Positions 21,874 through 31,649 of a stretch of DNA of 64,000 nucleotides are shown here, piece by piece. The stretch lies in assembly GCA_014529385.2 (NCBI GenBank), contig CM043960.1:124220543-124284542 (forward strand), in the 5' to 3' direction. The notes beneath the pieces were generated by a model, which saw only the letters and a list, made by a program, of their open reading frames with translations, did not search any database and was not told the origin of the DNA. The position numbers and the translations under genes were made by a program. The DNA comes from Adiantum capillus-veneris. Lineage: Eukaryota; Streptophyta; Polypodiopsida; Polypodiales; Pteridaceae. Every line of letters starts with the position of its first letter. Positions within the stretch are counted from its first letter, which is position 1.

Positions 21874-24244
21874 TCATAATCTCATAACCTTTTCTCGCAT
21901 TCTGAGATCCATCTTTCTCACTACGCCTTGTCCTTGCAGCTCGTCCCCTGTAACCTTGGCGTTGGTCTCATTAGTCCACAATCGGGGCATCTCTGGATCA
22001 ATTGAACCCAAGAACTCACTGATGAAAACTAGAGACTCTTGCATAAGCCATCCTTCAGCCATGCTACCCTCAAGACGAGCTCTTTGACGAACGAACCCCT
22101 TTAAAGTCTTCATGAATCTCTCCAAGAAGAACATCCATCTGTTGTTGACGGCTCCAGCAACTGCAACTTCATCGACCACATGCATAAGCAAATGCATTTG
22201 GATGGTAAGAATGTTCGTTGGAAAATACTTCTCCACCATACACACTGCTTCGATTGCATTCAAGCGAGCTGCATCTATGCTGTCTTTTCTTATCTCTTTT
22301 GATGAGATCCAACGCACTAGCTCACTAATTTTATAAATGGTACATCTGATGTCATCTGTCAGAAAATCTTTTATGGCAATTGGTAAGATAAACTGTAAAA
22401 ATTTGTGCCAATCGTACGACTTAAGACCACTAAGATTGTCATCTCTAGTAAAGGCCATTTTCAAACATCGCATGCACCTAGTAGGAGTCTGGAAAGAAGA
22501 TATGGTCTTCTTCACTTGTTGCTCTTTAGCACGACTCAAAACCCATGGACCTTTTGGAATAGCATACGCTCCATTGGACTTTAGTCGAGGCCACATCTCT
22601 GGCATTCGACCCACAGCCTGTAGGTCATCTCTCTGAGCTTTGCTCTCCCTTTTTCCAGTAATGGTCTTCTATATGATCTCTCCCACATTCTTAAAAATGT
22701 GCATTGGGTCGAGCAGATGATTAATAAGCAAATCACTCCAGTACGGCAGTTCGTGAAAAATAGACAATCTCTTCATGCTGGGTGGGTTAAAATCTCCACT
22801 TTATAGCCACATGTTCTTCCAGTCACTCGCCTTTAGTGGATGCATGTCATGTTTACATATGTTTGGCCCACGTAGCTCATGCCCTTCAGGCAAAAATCGA
22901 CCATGCTCTTCGTAGGCTGTCTTTCCTAGGTAATCAGAGCGGCGAAATCCAAGTCGAGGACCACATTTTGGACCTGCATGATTCCTAGAGTAGCTCAAGC
23001 TTGTAAACAATAAAGAAAGAAATTAGCAGGGCACAATTAGTGATGATGCAGATTTGTATATAAGTTAAGGTTTCATGATACTAACCTGAACATTCACCAA
23101 AACCTGGCCAATCATGCATGGTCCACATACGAATGCCTTGCACATGGGCATGTCGCTGTCCAATCGGTTGGGACATGTCAACCACATCAATCCCTGACCA
23201 CAATATTTGAAGCTCTTCTATAAGTGGTGCCAGATAGACGTCCATGTTCTTTGCTTTGTACTTTCCTGGGACAATGAGTGACAGTAATAGATGGCCTTTC
23301 TTGATAGCCAGCCATGGAGGAAGATTATAATTCACCAAGCAAATAGGCCATGTGCTCCATGATGAACTGCGTAATCCAAATGGGTTTACTCCATCCATTG
23401 CTAACCCAAAACGGAGTGAACGAGGCTCCTCCGCAAATGTAGGCCATTGTTCTTCTATGTGCTTCCATGCTGACTCTCGTGCTTCCATGCACGAGAGTCA
23501 GCAGGCACTCGCATCACATCATCCGTGGATCTAGTGTCGGTATGCCACGTCATCAAAGATGCTATAGACTGGCTCCTGAACATGCTCTTTATTCTTGGAA
23601 TGATAGGAAAGTGTCTCAGAACCTTTGCAGGGACAGATTTTCCTTGTGTGTCCTCTCTATATCTGTTTGATCCACACTTGGGACATTGTACTAGATCTGC
23701 GTACTCATTTCGAAAGAGTATACAATCCTTAGGACATGCATGGATTTTATGATAATCCATGCCCAAGCTGGTAAGAATCTTCTTGGCAGCAGCAGGTCGG
23801 GAGGGAGGCATGTGATTGCCTTCCGACAAAATTTGCTCGTTTAGCAACCTGTTAATACATCACCACATCAAAAGCCACAATTATTGGTTTCAATTTTGTG
23901 TCCATACTAAGCATACAGTACATTTACCTGAAAAGCTCTGTGACACTCATGTCAGACCATCCATAAATATATTGTAGATTAAGTAGTGCCAAAGATGTAC
24001 GAAGAACTGAAATGTTTGCACCATTGTAAAGCGGCGTTCGTGCAAGTCTCCGCATCATCTCACCTTCTGGCTCACTGTTACTCTTATGTCATCGATAAGG
24101 ACGTGATGACTAAGGTTGATCGACATTGTTTCCTTGGATGGTTTCTCCACCTTGGTTTTCAATAACCAGATCCATGTCAAAAAACGCCTCCAACATTTGA
24201 TCCATCTCAGCTTCTTGGAATGTGACATTCTCTGTTGTGTCCAT
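21874..24244 (-). pseudogene. CACTA tnp2-type transposase (Transposase_21, broken)
   Basis: An ATG at 24244 opens MDTTENVTFQEAEMDQML. PLYNGANISVLRTSLALLNL and a GWSD motif follow. An intron at 23849-23927 (GTAAAT...ACAG) leads to AAAKKILTSLGMDYHKIHAC, the CPKCGSNRY zinc-like pair, VPAKVLRHFPIIPR, then FGLAMDGVNPFG and STWPICLVNYNLPPWL. A second intron (about 23000-23085) precedes RFLPEGHELRG and FHELPYWSDLLINHLLDPMH. The tail, LKSYDWHKFLQFILPIA to FLERFMKTLKGFVRQRARLEG, is DUF4218. This is the canonical tnp2 order and it would cut and join element ends. Lesions: stops near 24110, 24090, 22802 and 22670, and a 20 base hairpin insertion at 23469-23502 that shifts the frame. Confidence 0.9.
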
Positions 24245-24324
24245 AATTGATCTGTGTCTGTCGTACAATAAATTAACAGTAAGGATCATACATTCTCTTT
24301 AACCTTGTATATATAAATAGTGTA

Positions 24325-24480
24325 AACTACCTCACATTCTCTACTCATGCCCGATCTCCGCACACCTCGGTCTAGAGGTGCACGGAGATCAGGATCACCG
24401 GGTAAATCATGTCTTTATTGGACAAATTAAAGCCTATATTCGTGGGTGCAACATACGTACACACACACACGTGCTCTTCA
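24325..24480 (-). repeat. inverted copy of the 10.5-11.6 kb repeat core
   Basis: The reverse complement matches about 140 bases of each ~480 bp unit, from 'cgtatgttgcacccatgaat' through 'ctctagaccgaggt' to 'gtagtttacac'. It includes the same hairpin, here CTCCGCACACCTC, a 6 base loop, then GAGGTGCACGGAG. It lies just upstream of the tnp2 start. Confidence 0.85.
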
Positions 24481-24529
24481 GACAATCCATGTAAACGGTC
24501 TCAAGAGTTCTCGTTTTATCTTCGGATCC

Positions 24530-26895
24530 AGATTTAACCTACGACTTGTGTATTTGGCGTTTTTTCTGTCCGTTTGACCTACGGCTTGCCATATGCGCTC
24601 TTGACATTGCCTAAAGACTACCTAATCGACTATGGATGGTTTCGATAACCGTAGAATCAGTTTCCAAAGTCCGATTGCGTTTTTTCGTAGAAAAACGTAA
24701 TCAGATCTGATCAATCCCTTGTGTATTTGGCGTTGCTTCTGTCCGTTTGACCTACGGCTTGCCATACACGCTCTTGACATTGCTTTAAGACTACCTAATG
24801 GACTACGAATGGTTTCAGTAGGCATAGAAGTCATTTCCGAAATCCGTTTGCGTTTTTTCGTAGAAAAACGCAACCGGATTTGACCTACGGCTTGTGTATT
24901 TGGCGTTAATTCAAACCCATTGACCTACGGCTTGCCATACACGCTCTTGATATTGCTTTAAGACTACTTAATGGACGACGGATGGTTTCGGTAGGCATAG
25001 AAGCCATTTTCGAAGTCCGTTTGCGTTTTTTCGTAGAAAAACGCAACCGGATTTGACCTACGGCTTGTGTATTTGGCGTTTCTTCTATTCGTTTGACCTA
25101 CGGCTTGCCATATGCGCTCTTGAAATTGCCTAAAGACTACCTAATCGTCTATGGATGGTTTTTGTAGGCATAGAAGCCATTTTCGAAGTCCGTTTGCGTT
25201 TTTCCGTAGAAAAACGCAACTGGATTTGACCTACGGCTTGTGTATTTGACGTTTCTTATGTTTGTTTAACCTACAGCTTGCCATACACGGTCTTGAAATT
25301 GCCTTAAGACTACTTAATGGACTACGGATCATTTCGGTAGGCGTAGAATCAGTTTCCGAAGTCTGTCTGCGTTTTTCCGTAGAAAAACACAATCGGAGTT
25401 GACATACGGCTTGTGTATTTGGCGTTTCTTCTATCCGTTTGACCTACGGCTTGCCATACGCGCTCTTGAAATTTCCTAAAGACTACCTAATGGATTACGG
25501 ATGGTTTCGGTAGGCATAGAATCAGTTTTCGAGACCGTTCGTGTTTTTCCGTAGAAAAACGCAACCAGATTTGACCTACGGCTTGTGTATTTGACGTTTC
25601 TTCTGTCCGTTTGACCTACGGCTTGCCATACACGCTATTGACATTGCCTTAAGACTACAAAATGGACTACGGATGGTTTCGGTAGGCATAGAATCCATTT
25701 CCGAAGTCCGTTTGCGTTTTTCCGTAGAAAAACACAACTGGATTTGACCTACGGCTTGTGTATTTGACGTTTTTTCTGTCCGTTTGACCTACGGCTTGCC
25801 ATACACGCTCTTTACATTTCCTAAAGACTACCTAATCGACTATGGATGGTTTCGGTAACCGTAGAATCAGTTTTCGAAGTTCGTTTGCGTTTTCTCGTAG
25901 AAAAACGTAATCGAGTCTGATCAATCCCTTGTGTATTTGGCGTTTCTTCTGTCCGTTTGACCTACGGCTTGCCATACACGCTCTTGAAATTGCTTTAAAA
26001 CTACCTAATGGATTACGGATGGTTTCAGTAGGCATAGAAGTCATTTCCGAAATTCGTTTGCATTTTTTCGTAGAAAAGCGCAACAGGATTTGACATACGG
26101 CTTGTGTATTTGGCGTTAATTCAAACCCATTCACCTACGGCTTGCCATACACGCTCTTGAAATTGCTTTAAGATTACTTAATGGACTACGGATGGTTTCG
26201 ATAGGCATAGAAGCCATTTCCAAAGTCCGTTTGCGTTTTTCCGTAGAAAAACGCAACCAGATTTGACCTACGGCTTATGTATTTGACGTTTCTTCTATCC
26301 GTTTGACCTACGGCTTGCCATACGCTCTCTTGACATTGCCTAAAGACTACCTACTCGTCTACGGATGGTTTCAGTAGGCATAGAAGCCATTTCCGAAGTC
26401 CGTTTGCGTTTTTCCGTAGAAAAACACAACCGGATTTGACCTACGGCTTGTGTATTTGACGTTTCTTCTGTCCGTTTAACCTACGGCTTGCCATACATGG
26501 TCTTGACATTGCCTTAAGACTACTTAATGGACTACGGATGGTTTCGGTAGGCGTAGAATCAGTTTTCGAAGTCCGTCTGTGTTTTTCCGTAGAAAAACGC
26601 AACTGGATTTGACCTACGGCTTGTGTATTTGACGTTTTTTCTGTTCGTTTGACCTACGGCTTGCCATACACGCTCTTTACATTTCCTAAAGACTACCTAA
26701 TCGACTATGGATGGTTTCGGTAACCGTAGAATCAGTTTCCGAAGTTCGTTTGCGTTTTTTCGTAGAAAAACGTAATCGGGTCTGATCAATCCCTTGTGTA
26801 TTTGGCGTTTCTTCTGTCCGTTTGACCTACGGCTTGCCATACACGCTCTTGACATTGCCTTAAAACTACCTAATGGATTACGACGGAGCGTGTGA
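24530..26895. repeat. ~173 bp satellite array, about 14 units
   Basis: The anchor 'ctacggcttgccatacacgc' recurs at roughly 24575, 24749, 24921, 25097, 25276, 25440, 25611, 25787, 25958, 26141, 26307, 26478, 26651 and 26824. Each unit carries a second CTACGGCTTG phrase and a hairpin (GCGTTTTTC, CGTA, GAAAAACGC). Similarity between units is high but uneven. Similar minus-strand frames occur in several units, but these follow from the repeat and are not evidence of a protein. Confidence 0.93.
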
Positions 26896-26959
26896 ACGCC
26901 TAGGCCGCGGCACCGACTACTAGCGCGGCACCGACGGAGCGTGTGAACGCCTAGGCCGC
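26881..26959. repeat. 28 bp direct repeat, two copies 51 bases apart
   Basis: The phrase 'cgacggagcgtgtgaacgcc' plus TAGGCCGC occurs twice, GC-richer than its surroundings, just where the satellite array ends abruptly mid-unit. Confidence 0.8.
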
Positions 26960-26964
26960 TGGTT

Positions 26965-26970
<6 letters not shown>

Positions 26971-27014
<44 letters not shown>

Positions 27015-27038
27015 CAAGAGAGAGAGAGAGAGAGAGAT
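26971..27038. repeat. (AC)n and (AG)n microsatellites
   Basis: About 42 bases of AC followed by AG repeats after a short gap. Confidence 0.95.
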
Positions 27039-27052
27039 TGTGTGTGCTTTAC

Positions 27053-27306
27053 ATGCTGTCACTAAGAATGCCGAATGATGACAGTAAGATGCAAACGTTT
27101 CCGTTAGTCATGCAGGGCAAGGCCAAAGTGTGGTTCAAAGCACTGGAAGGCGAGCCAAAGTAAATGTGGCCGGCATTAGGCACGAGGTTTCTGCATGATT
27201 TTCACAAGGAAGTATCCCCGCTCGACATGGACACCGAGCTGAAGGCTTTGAAGCAGGATGTGGGCAAAGATTTCAATGTGTTCTTGGATCATTTCGAAGC
27301 TTGTCT
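27053..27306 (+). pseudogene. captured retrotransposon gag fragment in CACTA
   Basis: The plus-strand frame reads KMQTFPLVMQGKAKVWFKAL, then after one TAA FLHDFHKEVSPLDMDTELKA and KDFNVFLDHFEACLYS. The phrase order (L.GKAK.WF.AL followed by F...F and a Q/D-rich helix) is that of a gypsy-type gag capsid. Protein similarity stops where a pyrimidine-rich tract begins. It is alone, without protease or polymerase, and is most simply a fragment picked up by the CACTA element. Confidence 0.55.
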
Positions 27307-27622
27307 TTATTCTCTCTCTTTCCCTCTCTACCTCTCTTTCTCTCTCCCTCTATATCTATCTCTCTTTCTATTTATCTCTCTTTCTCTCTACCTCTATCTT
27401 TCCCTCCTTCCTTCTGTCTCTCTCTTTCTCTATTCTCTCTCTTTTCCTCCATCTCCTTCTTTACCTCTTTTTCTCTTTCCCGCTATCTATCTCTCTTTCT
27501 CTCTTTACCTCTAGCTCTCTCTCTCTCTATCTTTTTTTATCTCCCTCTATCTTTCTCTACTCTCTCCTTCTCTCTATTTCTCTTTCTTTCTCTCTTTTTT
27601 CCTCTCCCTTTTTTTATGTTTA
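27301..27622. repeat. imperfect pyrimidine tract (TCTCTTTCCC-like)
   Basis: About 320 bases almost purely C and T on this strand. The long Ser/Leu/Phe-rich frames here are composition artefacts. Confidence 0.9.
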
Positions 27623-28160
27623 ATTTTGTTTCTACTCTATTTTTTTACTACTTTTTGTTAATGTATTCAAAGCTTTTTTATTCTATTTTTGGATATACAA
27701 AACCCTAAAACTAATTAACTTTAACCCTAAAATTAATTTCAAGAAACCTAAAATATAATTAACAATAACAAATTTGAATATAAAATTAAATAACAATAAC
27801 AAATTAAAATTAAACAACAATAACAATTTGAATTTTAAAATTAAATAACAAATTTAAATATAAAATTAAACCAAAATTAAAATTAATGTGTGTGTGTGTG
27901 AGAGCAATGAGATTGTGCACTCACATACACTCATATGTGTGCACAAAGCTTCCGGAGTAGCTTCCACATCTGCAAAAAAAAAACACACACACACAAAAAT
28001 AACCAAAAAACAAGGACAAAAGGCTTACCTGCAACAAGTAGAGAAGATGTGATGGTGTTTGCCCAAGCCCGTAGTAGTCCAAAGGTGCAGATCTGGCCGT
28101 GAGTTGAGCGAAGAGAGAGAGAGAGAGAGAGAGAGAATGAGTTTTTGGAAACGCGCAAAA
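27623..28160. other. AT-rich DNA with short (GT)n and (GA)n
   Basis: Repeated 'aaaattaaataacaa' phrases at 27720-27885, then (GT)n near 27887-27900 and (GA)n at 28108-28136. No gene is recognised. Confidence 0.5.
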
Positions 28161-28414
28161 AATAAGCCCGCGGTTTCATTTTTACCAATCGGCGTCGGTA
28201 TACGCTGCTAGATACACGTCGGTATACACTAGAGGATACGCGTCGATATACATTGTTGTTTCTTTGTCGGTATCTGCATCAGTATATGCGACGAAAATTG
28301 AAAATTGAATATTTTTTAAAATCTGAGCTCCCTCCAGTATTGCCGATGCACATACTGACGCCCGCCAATGACGTCGATAAGTTGGCGTCCGTATTCAAGT
28401 GATCTCTAGTAGTG
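28161..28414. repeat. CACTA right terminus and subterminal repeats
   Basis: CGTCGGTATA-type motifs near 28191, 28217, 28241 and 28266 match those at the left end. The terminal part, read from the outside, begins CACTACTAGAG and includes GAATACGGACGC, aligning with GAATACCGGCGC at the left terminus. Confidence 0.85.
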
Positions 28415-28579
28415 TGTAGATGCCCTAATATGTACTCCATCAGGTTTGTGTTGTTGTTCTAGGGCTAAGGGTAGTGCTAATAATAGATCATAAACATTTT
28501 TCATTAGGAAACCCTTTAACTTTGTTTTCCACGTGTGAAATCCTTCCCCTTTGTACTTTTCAATTCCCTTCTCTCCCAT
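28415..28579 (-). pseudogene. copia-type gag, N-terminal part
   Basis: The minus-strand ATG at 28579 opens MGEKGIEKYKGEGFHTWKTK, followed by LKGFLMKNVYDLLLALPLAL. This is the usual start of copia gag (F.G.N/F..W...L). It runs into the TGT duplication and the CACTA end. Reading resumes at 19591 on the far side of the CACTA element in the C-terminal gag entry. Confidence 0.75.
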
Positions 28580-29286
28580 TGTGCTAATAGAGGGGTCTTA
28601 GCTTAGGAATGATAGAAAATTTGTTTGAAAGTTATTGTGTTTGGCTGAAAGGTTTTCAATTTTAATGTATTTTTATAAAAAAATTCCTCCAATGTGAAGT
28701 TACCCTTCACAATAAAAGTTTTATCCGTTGATTTTCTTCATGATGCTTTGAAGATTTGCTCTGATGCTTAGCCAAGCTGTTGATGTGGAGTGCAAAGCTT
28801 CGGATAGCTTGAAGATCTTTGAAGCTCCTTGTTGAAGTTCCCTTTTGAAGTTTATAATTGAAGCTCTTGGGATTGGTTCAAAAACTTGTGGGCTATTGTT
28901 GCAATGTGGGACTGCCCCTTACAAGATCTTGGATCATTGGTGGAGTGAAACGAGCCACTTAGGAAGGCGAAAAGTTGTAATGGCTCATGGGATAGCACCT
29001 CTAAAGGTGTTGGAGCTTTGAGGATCTGAGGTCGCAGGATCACCCCTTGGTAGGGTTTGAGGCAAGGCCAAAAGGCCGGGCACCTCCGGGCAGGCGGGGT
29101 TAGGACGTGGGCAATGCCTCGGGCGCGGGTGGGGGCAAGCGGGTAGCACTTCTTGTTAGGGAGGACATGTGCAGGCATCCCGGGCATCGGGTAGGGAACC
29201 CTATGGGCTCAAAAGGACTTTGTGCATGTGATCGGACTCTTACAGACCCGACCAAGAATTTGATGGAAATTACTGCCATGTTTGAG
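28580..29286 (-). other. copia-like leader, no recognised feature
   Basis: Lies between the 5' LTR/primer site and the gag start of the gag-only element. Nothing specific is seen apart from repeated 'tttgaagctcc' phrases near 28750-28880. Confidence 0.4.
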
Positions 29287-29321
<35 letters not shown>

Positions 29322-29331
29322 ACCCCTTGTC
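29287..29331. repeat. 45 base poly(C) tract
   Basis: Forty-five uninterrupted C residues on this strand, followed by A and four more Cs. Homopolymer C runs of this length are rare; it abuts a SINE-like unit. Confidence 0.95.
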
Positions 29332-29432
29332 AAAAGGGGATCTTGAACTCGCAACCCACCACATCCACAACAAATTGTAGTATTTGGGCTAGGCCAAGGG
29401 GCCCAATGAGCTCCATGTGAGGAAAACTCCAA
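29332..29432 (-). mobile_element. possible tRNA-related SINE
   Basis: The minus strand has TTGGCCTAGCCC (A box-like) and, about 45 bases on, GCGAGTTCAAGATCCCC (B box-like, one base longer than consensus). The poly(C) tract (poly(G) on this strand) lies at its 3' side. Spacing and words fit a tRNA-derived SINE, but target duplications were not found. Confidence 0.3.
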
Positions 29433-29867
29433 AAGAAAGATATTTTTCCTCGGTTTTGCAGGGCTTCACACACACACACATGCACCTATTTTAACTACAA
29501 AAATTGGGCATAGGGATGAGGGAGCTCTTGAGCTCAGATTGCGATGCTTGAGATCTCTTCAGATAGTTGGTGAGTGTGGCTTTAAGGTTATGTATCCAAT
29601 GGAAGAAGAAAAAGAACTTAGTGAAATTAATCAAAGATGCAATAATCGCAAAAATTGACCATAATCTAGTGCAAGGAGCTTTTAATCAAACTCGACCTAG
29701 CTATGGAGGGTAGTGGCTCAATGGACTTTCATAATAACTTGTCCACATGTAGCTTAGTCGTGAATTGATTAGAAGGTAGAGAAATCTAATGGAAATTCTA
29801 ATGATAATTAAAGATTGATAATCATACTAACACAAAAGCATGGTAATAACCTAGCTAGTGCACCATA

Positions 29868-29879
29868 GCTCAAATACCA
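29868..29879 (-). other. primer binding site of gag-only copia-like element
   Basis: The minus strand reads TGGTATTTGAGC, differing at two positions from the initiator tRNA-Met primer site TGGTATCAGAGC, directly after the LTR end ACAACA. Confidence 0.6.
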
Positions 29880-29883
29880 CTTG

Positions 29884-30036
29884 TTGTGGGAATGGGGTCG
29901 TGCTAGCTAGGGTGGATGAACGAGAAACATAGTGCAAGTGTGTAAGTGTGTGTTTAAGTAAGATTATCACTCAAGTGAATTAATTAGGTTCCAAGATAGA
30001 ATTAGCTTGGGCTCATAAACACAATCTTGAGTATTG
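29884..30036 (-). repeat. 5' LTR of gag-only copia-like element, cut by gypsy LTR
   Basis: About 150 bases match the 3' LTR at 18317-18470, then similarity stops at 'gagtattg', where the gypsy LTR begins. The missing remainder was not found elsewhere in the window. Confidence 0.75.
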
Positions 30037-30326
30037 TGTTAACTCTCACGCACATTCCTATCACCTGCGACGGACGTTGTATTATTTATTTGGTAGAGGC
30101 AGGTATCACTCTTGTCGGTCCAATAGGAAAAGGGTAAGAGTGATCGCCGATGAGAGGCTCACTCTAACTAGAACATTCAAGCGATTAGTTGGCTAAGCAT
30201 GGGCACCCAAGTGTGAATGGGGCAAGCTCATATAAAAGTCAACTAAACCTAAAATTCACTTATTCTCTCATTTGTGCAATTGAAGAGTGCTCTTGCTCCA
30301 TCTCCATCTTCTTCTTCTTCATCTCC

Positions 30327-30370
<44 letters not shown>

Positions 30371-30634
30371 ATGAGAGAGAGAGAGAGTGTGTGTGTGCGA
30401 TCGTGCATTGCGGCGGCACGACAGCGGTGAGGCGGTTGAGCGCGGCGTAGCAGCGTCTCCCTCTTCTTCGCGGCGAGGAATCCTCCACAACAGGAAGCGT
30501 AGAGCGGTGAGCGACACACCAACGCCATCTTTGAGCTTACTAGTTTAGGCTTGTTGTGTGCTTGGAGCCATTTGTGGCTCGCACACAGTGTATCGGCAAG
30601 TTCCTTGCATTGACACGTGCGACATACGCGCACA
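30037..30634 (+). repeat. 5' LTR of gypsy element
   Basis: Starts TGTTAACTCTC within the copia-like LTR and ends GCGCACA four bases before the primer site. A TATA-like 'catataaaag' lies near 30230, and (GT)n/(GA)n repeats occupy 30329-30400. No second copy of this LTR was found in the window. Confidence 0.6.
30329..30369. repeat. (GT)n microsatellite in LTR
   Basis: About 41 bases of GT, followed by short GA and GT runs to about 30400. Confidence 0.95.
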
Positions 30635-30638
30635 TTTT

Positions 30639-30656
30639 TGGCGTCGCTGCCGGGGA
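30639..30656 (+). other. primer binding site, tRNA-Asp type
   Basis: TGGCGTCGCTGCCGGGGA matches the complement of plant tRNA-Asp 3' end (TGGCGCCGTTGCCGGGGA) at 16 of 18 bases. This is the usual primer of Athila/Tat-type gypsy elements. Confidence 0.85.
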
Positions 30657-31640
30657 ATGCCATACACTAAGCTTGAATGGCACTCTATGCTTCTTTTGTG
30701 GTGCAATTTCAATTGTAGGAAAGGTAAGGAAGGAGGGTGTGTGTGTTGAGAAAAAGGATTTTGTGTTGCTACTGTGTATTTCTTTGTTAATGGAGTTTTC
30801 AAAGTTACTGTGTTTTTTCTCTGTCATAAGGAATTAGTATTAAGGTTGTTAGTTCTGTGTAATGCAAAGTACAATAGTAGGAAGTAGATTTGTGAGAGCT
30901 AATAGAGTGTGTTAGTATGTAACAGTAGGTGTATTAGTTGTAAGTAGGTAGGTAGAGTGTGTGTGTGCTCTCGCGCAAGCCTTGGTGACCTTATCCTTTA
31001 AAATTTTTAAAAAAATAAACAAAATTTTTTAAAAAATCAAAAAAATCAAAAACTTTTAAAGGTAGGACCGGGATCGGGGACCGGGATCGGGAATATCTCC
31101 CAGACCCAAGCCCAAGCTTGCGCTCAGGCTCAGGCCTCAGTCGCCCTTTAAAATTACATATTTTAGCTTCACACGTAGCTAAAAAATCGATTTTTTGAGG
31201 ACCAACAGAGCTTCGGATGTCCGAACATTGTGCTGTAAAGCACACCGCGACCCTGTGAGTGATATGCTTGTTTCAAGCTATCACACACTTTAATCAAAAA
31301 AACCGATCATTAAAAAACATTAAAAACATTATTTTTTTTAAACGAGTGAAAACGGACGCCTAAAAAAGTAAGCGGTTAACCTCGAGGTTATTCGCCGACG
31401 CTTGTAGGGTGCCAAAGGCACATGCATCTGCGCTCTGGTCGTGTGCTAGAGACAGAGCAACTAGAAAGAATTTCGACTTACGCAAGTTCTCAATATCCAC
31501 CTACTTTAGGTTCCGGGCCCTCGGCGGGGACCCAAGGTAGTACAAACCAAGACCCGAACATAGCAGCCAGTGACTCTTCCTCTGACTAAGACGTCATGGA
31601 GGGTTTCTCAATGCCTAATCCTGATAGCTCAAGCTAAGAC
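30657..31640 (+). other. gypsy leader region
   Basis: Untranslated-looking DNA between primer site and gag, with a run of A/T tracts near 31000-31060 and 31300-31340 and a repeated GACCGGGATCGG phrase near 31065-31090. Confidence 0.5.
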
Positions 31641-31649
31641 AGGAATTTC

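Larger units (their letters stand above)
19592..28414 (-). mobile_element. CACTA (En/Spm-type) DNA transposon, 8.8 kb
   Basis: The ends are CACTACAACA (left) and, on the other strand, CACTACTAGA (right), flanked by a 3 base target duplication TGT (19589-19591 and 28415-28417). Both ends carry subterminal repeats of CGTCGGTATA type. Inside, on the minus strand, lie a tnp2-type transposase pseudogene and a second transposase-like gene; there are also a 173 bp satellite, hairpin repeats and a captured gag fragment. It sits within copia gag, whose halves flank it. The transposase is broken, so the copy cannot move by itself. Confidence 0.92.
18317..30036 (-). mobile_element. gag-only copia-like LTR element, interrupted
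   Basis: On the minus strand the order is 5' LTR (29884-30036, cut), primer site (29879-29868), leader, gag start (28579), gag continued at 19591-18818, polypurine tract (18804-18787), 3' LTR (18786-18317). No protease, integrase or reverse transcriptase lies between gag and the polypurine tract, so it was non-autonomous. The CACTA element at 19592-28414 splits its gag, and the gypsy element starting at 30037 splits its 5' LTR. LTR terminal parts share phrases such as 'gaatggggtcgtgctagcta' and 'cataaacacaatcttgagta'. Confidence 0.8.

Noticed and set aside
24622-26134. Similar minus-strand frames in the 173 bp satellite (e.g. phrase KRISEMTSMPTETIR)
   Set aside because: They are the same repeat unit read repeatedly; stops and shifts vary between units and no domain is seen.
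27164-27708. Long Ser/Leu/Phe-rich frames that look membrane-like
   Set aside because: They translate a low-complexity pyrimidine tract.
27700-27740. Telomere-like AACCCTAAAA phrases
   Set aside because: Only two imperfect occurrences in AT-rich DNA, not a tandem array.
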